15,478 nt of DNA from JAVWPP01 sp036635835 (lineage in GTDB: Bacteria > Bacillota > Clostridia > TANB77 > CAG-465). This document shows, piece after piece, positions 1 to 6,188 of this stretch. The notes beneath the pieces were generated by a model that worked only from the letters and a program-made list of their open reading frames with translations, was not told the origin of the DNA and did no database searches. The position numbers were made by a program, and so were the translations under genes. Where the stretch lies: positions 1 to 15,478 of the forward strand of contig JAVWPP010000026.1 in NCBI GenBank assembly GCA_036635835.1, written 5' to 3'. Each line of letters opens with the position of its first letter. Position 1 is the stretch's first letter.

Positions 1-961
1 CGCTACATCCTGAGTCTACTGTAAAATATACGTTTTTAATATTATACTCTGCTTCTACGCTTTTTTTAATAGTATTAAAAAACAAAATTTCTAAAGACTC
101 TTGAGCTTTACTTTCTCCATCTGTATACTTCCTATCTATAAATTTAGAAGCTGAATTAAATGGTGCAAATGCGCTATCTAGGTCAATATACATACTATCT
201 TTTTCTACCTTAACACTATTTATACTTGCTTTTTCTCCAAGCTCTTCTAAAACTATATTAAGATATTCTTCGTATGATATATCTTTATCTACAAAATGTT
301 TATACTCCCAATACTCGTCTAAGCCCTGCACTATAACGGTAACATACTTATTATTTTCAATTATCTCTTCGTTATTTGCTGGCGCGTTTACCGGTATATA
401 TGGAACATAGTTGCCAATTTCAGTAGAAAGTAAGGTTACGTTTTGCTGGTTTGCTGAAAAATGTGTAGTTAAGCCGTAGTTAACATATATAGTTTCGTAA
501 AAACTACTTAGCACAAATCTTTCTCTTGCCATATCATCTGTAAAAATATATTTAGCATTTTCGCGCTGCCCGTGATATGATTTTACAGGATATGATCCAT
601 TTGCAAACGAAATATATACAGAGTCTTCTTTTATTATAATATCGTTAATTTCAATGTTTAATTCAAGTGACTTTTCTAGCTCTCTTACTACTTTTTCAAC
701 GCTCGCGTCCTCTTTAGACATTTCTAACTCTTGTATCTCTTCTCTTTCTGCTGACCGGAAAACAAGCACTGGCTTTTGTATAATTAGCTCCGCGTTTTCT
801 CTAGTTGTGCTTTCCATTTCATCTAACTCTTTCTGAGTTTCTTCTGTAATTTCTAGTACAACTCCATCGTCTGTTTGCTGAGTTTTTTCTTGTTCTGCAC
901 ATGCCGTAAAAATACCCATGCACATTATAGCTGAAAGTATTATAGTTATAATTCTTTTCAT
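1..961 (-). CDS. Lipoprotein with two GerMN-like repeats (C-terminus off the left edge)
   Basis: The first 320 residues are visible and the frame is still open at base 1. The start is ATG at 961, preceded by GGAGGTAAGAAT. Residues 1-20 form a lipoprotein signal peptide ending in a lipobox-like FTAC, with Cys21 as the predicted lipidated residue, so the protein should sit on the outer face of the cytoplasmic membrane. An acidic linker follows (about 22-85). Then come two repeats, about 86-178 and 227-320. They align without gaps around INDIIIKEDSVYISF (105-119) and INSVKVEKDSMYIDL (247-261), and each is followed by a helix and a beta hairpin. This matches the GerMN fold, which B. subtilis GerM (spore germination and cortex formation) carries in two copies. 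The fold assignment is by eye. A role in sporulation or envelope assembly is inferred. It has its own promoter. Confidence 0.75.
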   Translation of the reverse strand, partial: MKRIITIILSAIMCMGIFTACAEQEKTQQTDDGVVLEITEETQKELDEMESTTRENAELIIQKPVLVFRSAEREEIQELEMSKEDASVEKVVRELEKSLELNIEINDIIIKEDSVYISFANGSYPVKSYHGQRENAKYIFTDDMARERFVLSSFYETIYVNYGLTTHFSANQQNVTLLSTEIGNYVPYIPVNAPANNEEIIENNKYVTVIVQGLDEYWEYKHFVDKDISYEEYLNIVLEELGEKASINSVKVEKDSMYIDLDSAFAPFNSASKFIDRKYTDGESKAQESLEILFFNTIKKSVEAEYNIKNVYFTVDSGCS

Positions 962-1016
962 ATTCTTACCTCCACATAATATATTTATTTTATGCATTTG
1001 TTTTTTGTCTTTAGGT

Positions 1017-1045
1017 ATTATATCACAAAGTATAGATAAAGTAAA
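1017..1045 (-). promoter_or_regulatory. Sigma-A promoter of the GerMN-like lipoprotein gene
   Basis: Read on the minus strand, TTTACT (1045-1040), a 17-nt spacer and TATAAT (1022-1017) precede the 961 start. The -10 carries an extended GTGA before TATAAT. The predicted leader is about 50 nt. Confidence 0.55.
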
Positions 1046-1075
1046 TATTTATGTAACTTTAGTTTATATAAACAT

Positions 1076-1102
1076 AAAAAAAAAGCACTAAATTAGTGCC
1101 TT
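1076..1102 (-). terminator. Intrinsic terminator after the 52-residue gene
   Basis: The stem GCACTA / TAGTGC (1085-1090 and 1094-1099) has a 3-nt loop. On the minus strand it is followed by nine T (complement of 1084-1076). It lies 17 nt past the stop codon of the gene at 1116-1274. Confidence 0.8.
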
Positions 1103-1115
1103 TATTTTATTTACT

Positions 1116-1274
1116 TCATTTTACTGATCTCATATATTTTATATCATTAACGCAAAGCATCAAGCTTTTAATTTTTTCATCTAATTTTACTGCGTATTTA
1201 CTTTCTTCTAGTTTAGACTGCATAAGATAATCTACTACTGCTGAAATTGTTAATGGATATTTTTCTACTTGCAT
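1116..1274 (-). CDS. Small orphan protein, 52 residues
   Basis: This short frame encodes 52 residues, starting MQVEKYPLTI and ending YMRSVK. It is supported by context rather than homology. A perfect TTGACA-17-TATAAT promoter lies upstream, AAGAGGTG sits 6 nt before the ATG, and a hairpin with a T-run lies just downstream. The protein has no signal peptide and no membrane segment. It is probably helical, with a short N-terminal strand or turn followed by amphipathic helices (about 9-25 and 29-47), and it carries one Cys. I do not recognise the family. A small cytosolic regulatory or adaptor protein is possible but unproven. Confidence 0.7.
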   Translation of the reverse strand: MQVEKYPLTISAVVDYLMQSKLEESKYAVKLDEKIKSLMLCVNDIKYMRSVK

Positions 1275-1328
1275 ACTATACACCTCTTAAGCTAAATTTT
1301 TATCTTAACATATTTTGTTTATATATAT

Positions 1329-1357
1329 ATTATATCACCATATATAAATTATGTCAA
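1329..1357 (-). promoter_or_regulatory. Consensus sigma-A promoter for the 52-residue gene
   Basis: On the minus strand, TTGACA (1357-1352), a 17-nt spacer and TATAAT (1334-1329) are exact matches to consensus. The -10 has an extended TGn (GGTGATATAAT). Confidence 0.8.
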
Positions 1358-1438
1358 TAACAGAGCTCTTGACATTAGTGGTATACTAGATGTACATGAA
1401 TTTTGAAATTTTTAAAATAATTTTTAGGAGTGATTCTT

Positions 1439-1723
1439 TTGGAGCAATTAAATAGCCTTCTTGTAATAGAAACTAGTTTTAGTACAAACTATGAACAATA
1501 CCCTTTAGATTCTGCAGTAGATACTGTTTTAATTAAGGGTATTCCATATTTAAATAGTAATTCTAAAATGCCACTGTTTACTTTCCTTACAAATTGTATG
1601 GAGAAAAATATTACAGTGTATATTTTATCTACTACTTACAGAACTTTTAAACGATCTGTAATACAAAAAATACTTTGTTTTGGAGGTATTTTTATAGACG
1701 ATGTTTCTAAGATTAATTTATAG
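1439..1723 (+). CDS. Unknown small protein, 94 residues, TTG start
   Basis: The frame is open from a GTG at 1430, but that GTG overlaps the AGGAG ribosome binding site (1426-1430). The TTG at 1439, 8 nt after it, is the better start and gives 94 residues. The protein has alternating short hydrophobic strands and helices (LLVIE near the start, TVLIKGIPYL about 30-40, NITVYILS about 57-64, then a basic helix and GGIFID), consistent with a small alpha/beta fold. It has no signal peptide or clear membrane span. I do not recognise the family. The gene ends 11 nt before a strong bidirectional terminator shared with the convergent phosphatase gene. Its promoter is unclear: a TTGACA at 1369 and a TATACT at 1382 are present but only 7 nt apart. 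Confidence 0.65.
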   Translation: MEQLNSLLVIETSFSTNYEQYPLDSAVDTVLIKGIPYLNSNSKMPLFTFLTNCMEKNITVYILSTTYRTFKRSVIQKILCFGGIFIDDVSKINL

Positions 1724-1728
1724 ACATG

Positions 1729-1758
1729 AAAAAACCACTAAAATTAGTGGTTTTTTTT
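1729..1758. terminator. Bidirectional terminator between convergent genes
   Basis: The stem CCACTAA / TTAGTGG (1735-1741 and 1744-1750) is flanked by A6 on the left and T8 on the right. It can therefore terminate the unknown gene (plus) and the phosphatase (minus). Its right T-run touches the phosphatase stop codon. Confidence 0.85.
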
Positions 1759-2395
1759 ATTTTAAATGTTCTACTGAAGCATCTTGTACTACTGTGAATT
1801 TGTCTAAATCATAATCGTACTCTAAAACTGTTATGGCTGCGTTTTTTGAAAACTTTACTTCTTTAAAGTTCTCTTTGCTTATGCCTTTTAGATATGCCAT
1901 ATAGCTTGCTATAGCCATTCCGTGGCCTGTTATGCATATTGTTGAGCCTGGTTTGTTTTTGCTTAGGATTCTTCTTATGGTTCTAACATATCTTCCTTGC
2001 ACCTGCAAAAATGTTTCTTGCCCTTCTATATATCTTAGATATCCAAACTTTTCTAGTGCCTGTATAGCTACGTCTCCATGCTTTGTTTTTTTAGCATATT
2101 CTTCTAATGTGTATCCTTCTGCAAGCCCAAAATCCATTTCTGTTAGTCTTTTTTCTTTTATGATAAGAGTAGACTCAAGCTGCTTTATTGCAATAGATTT
2201 TGCCATAGTATATGCTCTTGTTAAAGGGCTTGTATATATTACATCTATAGGATATTTACTAAGCTCATAACCTGTGAGAATGCTTTGCTCTTTGCCTTTA
2301 TTTGTTAGTTCTACATCAATGCTTCCGCATATTAGACCATTTATATTTCCTACGCTTTCTCCATGCCTTACTAATATAACTGTTGACTTATTCAT
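1757..2395 (-). CDS. Histidine phosphatase family protein (phosphoglycerate mutase-like)
   Basis: 212 residues, the usual length for single-domain members. The N-terminal RHGE motif (Arg10, His11, Gly12, Glu13) supplies the His that becomes phosphorylated. Arg60 in TSPLTRA is a phosphate-binding Arg, Glu86 in RLTEMDFG is the likely acid/base residue, and His158 in ITGHGMA is the second catalytic His. All expected catalytic positions are therefore present. The family removes or moves phosphate on small metabolites. Cobalamin-type (alpha-ribazole) phosphatases and broad-specificity sugar phosphatases have this size, but the substrate cannot be read from the sequence, and no cobalamin gene is nearby. 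The start ATG follows AAGGAGGA. The gene has a perfect promoter and an unusual hairpin in its leader. Confidence 0.92.
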   Translation of the reverse strand: MNKSTVILVRHGESVGNINGLICGSIDVELTNKGKEQSILTGYELSKYPIDVIYTSPLTRAYTMAKSIAIKQLESTLIIKEKRLTEMDFGLAEGYTLEEYAKKTKHGDVAIQALEKFGYLRYIEGQETFLQVQGRYVRTIRRILSKNKPGSTICITGHGMAIASYMAYLKGISKENFKEVKFSKNAAITVLEYDYDLDKFTVVQDASVEHLK

Positions 2396-2410
2396 ATATA
2401 TCCTCCTTAT

Positions 2411-2432
2411 TTAAAGAGAAATCTCTCTTTAA
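2411..2432 (-). promoter_or_regulatory. Leader hairpin before the phosphatase ribosome binding site
   Basis: A perfect 9-bp inverted repeat, TTAAAGAGA / TCTCTTTAA (2411-2419 and 2424-2432), has a 4-nt loop. It lies in the transcribed leader, between the predicted transcript start near 2446 and the ribosome binding site at 2402-2408. There is no T-run, so it is not a terminator. It may be a regulator-binding site or an mRNA-stabilising hairpin (inference). Confidence 0.5.
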
Positions 2433-2452
2433 CACATATTAATCTTTTGCTT

Positions 2453-2481
2453 ATTATACACTGCTTTTCTAATTATGTCAA
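2453..2481 (-). promoter_or_regulatory. Consensus sigma-A promoter of the phosphatase gene
   Basis: On the minus strand, TTGACA (2481-2476), 17 nt and TATAAT (2458-2453) give a perfect match to consensus. Confidence 0.8.
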
Positions 2482-2502
2482 CACAGAGGCACTCATATGC
2501 GC

Positions 2503-2541
2503 AAAAAAAACGTAGCAAGGTTTTACCCAAGCTACGCTTTT
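2503..2541 (-). terminator. Terminator of the FAD oxidoreductase gene
   Basis: On the minus strand, CGTAGC pairs with GCTACG (2536-2531 and 2516-2511). The stem extends through an internal TT/TT mismatch to a GG/CC pair and is followed by T8 (complement of 2510-2503). It lies directly after the stop codon at 2544. Confidence 0.85.
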
Positions 2542-2543
2542 TT

Positions 2544-3941
2544 CTAACTATTTTTTTCTCTTTGACATATTTCTCTTGCTACATAAACTCCTGCTGCTGC
2601 TGCCTGCGCAAGTCCTCTTGTTGTTCCTGAACCATCTCCTGGAGCAAAGAAATTTGGATAATTTATTATCTCTAATTTTTCTGACATTTCTGGTCTAGAG
2701 CAATAGAATTTAACTTCAATCCCGTATAGCAAAGTGTCTGGCCCTGCTATTCCTGGCATTATCTTATCTAACTGTTTTAGCATGTCTATAATGTCTTCTA
2801 ACTGCCTCATTGGAATTATAAACTCTAAATCTCCAGGCGTTGCTGCTTTTAAAGTTGGCTTTACTGTATTTGTTTTTTCAAAACCCTCTACTGTTGCTTT
2901 GCCGCGTAAAAGGTCTTCAAATCTTTGCACTGTAACTCCACCATTTAACATGTTAGATGCTTTAGCTATAGCTCTAGAATACGCATAACCATCTATAAAA
3001 GGTGACTTAAAATGATTAGTAACAAGTAATGCGAAATTAGTATTTTCAGTGCCTAAAGCTTTGTCTTGGTAACTGTGCCCGTTTACTGTAATTATATCAT
3101 CTACTCTTTCTAGTGCTACTACTCCGTTTGGATTCATACAAAAAGTACGAACTCTATCTCCATGCCTATTTTCTCTAGATGTTACTTTTACTTCGTAAAC
3201 TTCATCTGTGTATTTCTTACATACACTTGCTAAAACTTCTACCCTTACTCCAACGTCTACTCTATTAACTAAAAGCGGTATGCTTAAATTAGTGCATACA
3301 TCTGAAAACCATTTAGCCCCTCTTCTACCTGGCGCTACAACTAAATATTTAGACTCTAGCATAGTTCCATCTTCTAGATAAACTATATAGCCATCTTCTG
3401 TTTGTATAAATTTAGTTACGTTAGTGTTCATTCTAACTGATACTTTTTCTTTTAAAAACTCATACATAGCCTTTAAAACTTGTAAATTTACTTCGGTACC
3501 AATATGCTTAACTTTAGCTCTTAGGACTTTTAAATCTGCCTTTTGAGCATCTGCTTCTAGCCTATCTAGCGCATCGTTACTTGTACTATACTCATTTGGA
3601 GCTCCAAAACTTACATTAACCATATCTACATATTCTATTAGTTCTAGCACCGCTTTATCATCTTTTACAATTTCGCTAAGCCATCCACCAAACTCGGTCG
3701 TAATATTATACTTGCCATCTGAGAACGCACCTGCTCCTCCAAAACCCTCCATAATGCTACATCTTTTACAATGTGCACACTTAGAAAGTCCAAATTGCTG
3801 CTGCGGACATGAACGGTTATATATATCTTTACCTTTATCTAGTAGAAGAATTTTAAGATCTGGACATAATTTAGAAACCTCATACGCTGTAAATATACCC
3901 GCTGGGCCTGCTCCTATGATTATTACATCTGTTTTTTTCAT
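2544..3941 (-). CDS. FAD-dependent dehydrogenase, COG2509 type
   Basis: 465 residues from the ATG at 3941. A GTG at 3950 is in frame but overlaps the AAAGGAGTG ribosome binding site, so it was not used. The N-terminus is a Rossmann nucleotide-binding motif, GAGPAG (about 10-15), with Asp35 ending the second strand for FAD ribose binding. A four-Cys stretch follows (about Cys45, 55, 58 and 61). Then comes EGFGGAGAFSDGKYN (about 65-79), which is characteristic of the poorly studied COG2509 dehydrogenases. The C-terminal GDGSGTTRGLAQAAAAG (roughly 433-450) is the second FAD-contact motif. The protein is expected to be a cytosolic flavoprotein oxidoreductase. The Cys cluster could bind a metal centre or take part in redox chemistry, but this is not shown. 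The substrate is unknown. It is a single-gene unit with its own promoter and terminator. Confidence 0.9.
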   Translation of the reverse strand: MKKTDVIIIGAGPAGIFTAYEVSKLCPDLKILLLDKGKDIYNRSCPQQQFGLSKCAHCKRCSIMEGFGGAGAFSDGKYNITTEFGGWLSEIVKDDKAVLELIEYVDMVNVSFGAPNEYSTSNDALDRLEADAQKADLKVLRAKVKHIGTEVNLQVLKAMYEFLKEKVSVRMNTNVTKFIQTEDGYIVYLEDGTMLESKYLVVAPGRRGAKWFSDVCTNLSIPLLVNRVDVGVRVEVLASVCKKYTDEVYEVKVTSRENRHGDRVRTFCMNPNGVVALERVDDIITVNGHSYQDKALGTENTNFALLVTNHFKSPFIDGYAYSRAIAKASNMLNGGVTVQRFEDLLRGKATVEGFEKTNTVKPTLKAATPGDLEFIIPMRQLEDIIDMLKQLDKIMPGIAGPDTLLYGIEVKFYCSRPEMSEKLEIINYPNFFAPGDGSGTTRGLAQAAAAGVYVAREICQREKNS

Positions 3942-3996
3942 TACATTCACTCCTTTAAATTATTAAAACATGAGTTATATATATTTATTCGTTTAC

Positions 3997-4025
3997 ATTA
4001 TACATTTTTATGTTAACATTGTCAA
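3997..4025 (-). promoter_or_regulatory. Consensus sigma-A promoter of the FAD oxidoreductase gene
   Basis: On the minus strand, TTGACA (4025-4020), 17 nt and TATAAT (4002-3997) match consensus perfectly. Confidence 0.8.
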
Positions 4026-4070
4026 TAGATAAGATATATATTGTATACATACTTCACATTTAAGTTTTAG

Positions 4071-4100
4071 TTGACATAATCCACGTTTTTGTGATATAAT
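4071..4100 (+). promoter_or_regulatory. Consensus sigma-A promoter of the 104-residue gene
   Basis: TTGACA (4071-4076), an 18-nt spacer and TATAAT (4095-4100), with an extended GTGA before the -10. It sits back to back with the oxidoreductase promoter, the two -35 boxes being 45 nt apart. Confidence 0.8.
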
Positions 4101-4134
4101 ATACATGTGCTTTGGCATAAAGGGAGAATGAAAT

Positions 4135-4449
4135 ATGAATAAAAAAATAATAAACAGCGGAGCTAGTTTAAACGAAAGAAAAAAATTAGTAGCAGCTTTT
4201 CTAGAAGCTATAGAATCTGATGAAAACAAAGTAGCAAGAAATATTCTTTGCAGCGCAGTAATAGATAAAGACTTCGTATTAAAGAAAGAACTACTAGGAG
4301 TTTTTAAGCAAGAAGAAGAATTTATAGCAATATACTTTTACATAACAGCATACATACAAATATTTATTATGCATGCAGCATCTCTATGCAAAGCAGCATA
4401 TGCAAAAACTTGCAACTCTATATCTAAGTTAAATATACATTTTACATAA
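4135..4449 (+). CDS. Small helical protein, 104 residues, paralogue of the next gene
   Basis: The ATG follows GGGAG at an 8-nt spacing, with a consensus promoter upstream. The protein looks all-helical: a charged N-terminal part (about 12-60) is followed by a hydrophobic stretch around FIAIYFYITAYIQIFIMHA (about 63-81), which could be a membrane segment or a buried helix. It has several Cys residues in the last third. I do not recognise a family. Its central part aligns without gaps to the product of the next gene from the AI pair (residues 25-26 here) onward. The alignment shares a K, a D, a KQ pair and a Y at matching spacing, so the two may be diverged tandem duplicates. No terminator separates them, so read-through is possible. 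Confidence 0.75.
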   Translation: MNKKIINSGASLNERKKLVAAFLEAIESDENKVARNILCSAVIDKDFVLKKELLGVFKQEEEFIAIYFYITAYIQIFIMHAASLCKAAYAKTCNSISKLNIHFT

Positions 4450-4465
4450 AAAAAATTTAAAACTA

Positions 4466-4494
4466 TTTACATATTACAATATTTGTGCTATACT
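4466..4494 (+). promoter_or_regulatory. Sigma-A promoter of the 82-residue gene
   Basis: TTTACA (4466-4471), 17 nt and TATACT (4489-4494), each 5 of 6 to consensus. It starts 17 nt after the stop codon of the preceding gene. Confidence 0.65.
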
Positions 4495-4543
4495 TATGGA
4501 AGCTTAATTTTAAAATTTCCAAAAATTTTTAGGAGGTTATCAT

Positions 4544-4792
4544 ATGGAGAATACAAATGTAATTTATCTAGATTCAGCTAAAATTTTGCTTATGAGATTA
4601 AACAAAGCAATTATATATAGAAATACTAAATTAATATTAGATTCTATTTTAAATTGCCTCGCATATGAAGACATATGTTTTATATATAAAGTTAAAACAA
4701 TATGCAAGCAAAATAATTTAGCAAAACAATTTTTTTTATGCACCATTATATACAAAATGAATATCCAAAAGTTATATAAAAAAACTGCATAA
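4544..4792 (+). CDS. Small helical protein, 82 residues, likely paralogue of the upstream gene
   Basis: The ATG lies 7 nt after a perfect AGGAGG. The protein is basic and Ile/Leu/Lys-rich, with no signal peptide. It is predicted to consist of three or four helices (about 8-25, 27-41, 44-57 and 60-78), with five Cys. It resembles the middle of the upstream 104-residue protein: an AI pair, then K, D, a KQ pair and Y fall in register without gaps, although overall identity is low. The family is not recognised. It has its own promoter and ends just before a bidirectional terminator. A cytosolic role is likely, but the function is unknown. Confidence 0.75.
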   Translation: MENTNVIYLDSAKILLMRLNKAIIYRNTKLILDSILNCLAYEDICFIYKVKTICKQNNLAKQFFLCTIIYKMNIQKLYKKTA

Positions 4793-4812
4793 TATTAATA
4801 AAGTTAAACACG

Positions 4813-4846
4813 AAAAAGAAATAGATTTTACTCTATTTCTTTTTTT
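4813..4846. terminator. Bidirectional terminator overlapping the end of the membrane-protein gene
   Basis: The stem AGAAATAGA / TCTATTTCT (4817-4825 and 4832-4840) has a 6-nt loop and is flanked by A-rich and T-rich runs. It serves the plus-strand gene ending at 4792 and the minus-strand gene ending at 4828. The minus-strand stop codon lies in the loop, so one arm also encodes the last residues of that protein. Confidence 0.8.
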
Positions 4847-6105
4847 GTTTTCATTATTAATCTAGATAATACATAACTAACAAATGCAAAAAACATATAT
4901 ATACATGCATCTATATTTGTAAGCATATTATCTGTTTGTATAACAGTTGCATATATAAATATACACAAATAAATTAAACATACACAGTGCTCTGCTACAC
5001 TACCTTTATTGCTTGCACTTAGTAATAAATATATACCAAGTATTAAGCATATAACGCAGCTTAAATATCTAGTTCCAATAAGGAGCATACATGGCATTAT
5101 ATTAACTACAAAAAGCAGTAATGAAATTTCAAAATCATCTTTTTTCTTAAGCGCTCTATACACTATATATGCTAAAAGAAATATATTTAAAATTATGCAA
5201 AACATATAGTTTAAATATATACTGCTATCTTCTACAAACGCAAATGCATCTATGCTAATTATACATATGACTATGCATATTGCAAGCTTAAACATAGGCT
5301 CAAAAACCTTAAACAGCTCTATATTTTTCTTTTTAGTATATATTAAAGCAAGTGTAATAAGCATTAAATATGTTGCTTCATTTAATATAGAAATGCTAAA
5401 GTTAGCTTTTAAAACATTGTTAACTACGCTTGCAAGTGCAGCTACAGCTAGCATTATTAATATAGATATAATCATATAAAATACTGACTTATTTACTCCA
5501 TCTATTTGCTTTATAGCTCTTTGCCTTTTTTCTTTTTCATCTACTTTTTTACTTACATGTTTTGCTTTTTGTATAAGCATCTTATTGCTTTGCTTCTCTA
5601 TATTTTTACCTAACATGTATAGCGATATAGCTATAGAAAAAATTAAATATATAAGCGCAAATATTACATATAAAGATGTATCACCTGCAGCGTATAAAGA
5701 TAGTATTGCAATGGTTCCAATTTGAGCTATCCATATAGGTATAATACTTCTTGTTATATGCGTAATAGGTATAGCAGTTAGCATAGCTAGTATAACATAT
5801 AATTCAAATCTAATTTCAGTTATACCTAATCTATTTCTAAGGTACATAGACGATAGAAAAACTGCTGCGCCTGAGCAAAGTATTAGAAAGTATTTTACTT
5901 TTTCTTCTCTTTTAAAAATGTATCTTACATAGCTTATTATAACTAATATAACCGGTAAACAAGATATGAATATAGATGGCAATATGCCAAACGATTGATT
6001 GTTTACATTTATGAATATTAGATATGAAAAAAGTATAAAGATACTTGATATTATTAAAAGTATATTTGCCGTATTATCGGATTTTTTTATTCTTAAGTTT
6101 CCCAT
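4828..6105 (-). CDS. Multi-pass membrane protein, about 14 spans, unknown function
   Basis: 425 residues from the ATG at 6105, which lies 7 nt after AAAGGAGG. The frame is open 27 bases further upstream, but that would place the ribosome binding site inside the gene. About 13-14 hydrophobic segments are visible. Six lie in the first 190 residues, followed by a basic cytosolic loop (KAKHVSKKVDEKEKRQRA, about 180-200) and then about eight more. The tail is a short basic stretch. Charged residues are rare inside the spans. There is no nucleotide-binding motif or obvious catalytic motif. The shape recalls polytopic transporters or polysaccharide-assembly proteins, but no family is recognised. It lies directly downstream of another large membrane protein on the same strand, with a weak promoter between them, so the two may be partly co-transcribed. 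Confidence 0.88.
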   Translation of the reverse strand: MGNLRIKKSDNTANILLIISSIFILFSYLIFINVNNQSFGILPSIFISCLPVILVIISYVRYIFKREEKVKYFLILCSGAAVFLSSMYLRNRLGITEIRFELYVILAMLTAIPITHITRSIIPIWIAQIGTIAILSLYAAGDTSLYVIFALIYLIFSIAISLYMLGKNIEKQSNKMLIQKAKHVSKKVDEKEKRQRAIKQIDGVNKSVFYMIISILIMLAVAALASVVNNVLKANFSISILNEATYLMLITLALIYTKKKNIELFKVFEPMFKLAICIVICIISIDAFAFVEDSSIYLNYMFCIILNIFLLAYIVYRALKKKDDFEISLLLFVVNIMPCMLLIGTRYLSCVICLILGIYLLLSASNKGSVAEHCVCLIYLCIFIYATVIQTDNMLTNIDACIYMFFAFVSYVLSRLIMKTKKEIE

Positions 6106-6136
6106 AAAAAATCCTCCTTTTCTTTTGTACATTTCT

Positions 6137-6165
6137 ATTATATACTATACATTTTTTTATTACAA
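6137..6165 (-). promoter_or_regulatory. Possible promoter of the 14-span membrane-protein gene
   Basis: On the minus strand, TTGTAA (6165-6160), 17 nt and TATAAT (6142-6137). The -35 is weak. The 83-bp gap has no terminator-like hairpin, only A/T runs. Confidence 0.45.
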
Positions 6166-6188
6166 ACTTTTTATTTATTTTTTTATTT

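Noticed and set aside
1316..1350. Alternating AT tract as a possible origin or simple repeat
   Set aside because: It is explained by a perfect promoter -10 region and AT-rich leader. There are no DnaA boxes or iterated units.
1932..2270. Plus-strand open frame of 112 residues
   Set aside because: It lies fully antisense to the histidine phosphatase, whose motifs are intact, and lacks a start signal.
4008..4229. Minus-strand open frame of 73 residues
   Set aside because: It crosses a consensus plus-strand promoter and the start of the 104-residue gene, and has no ribosome binding site.
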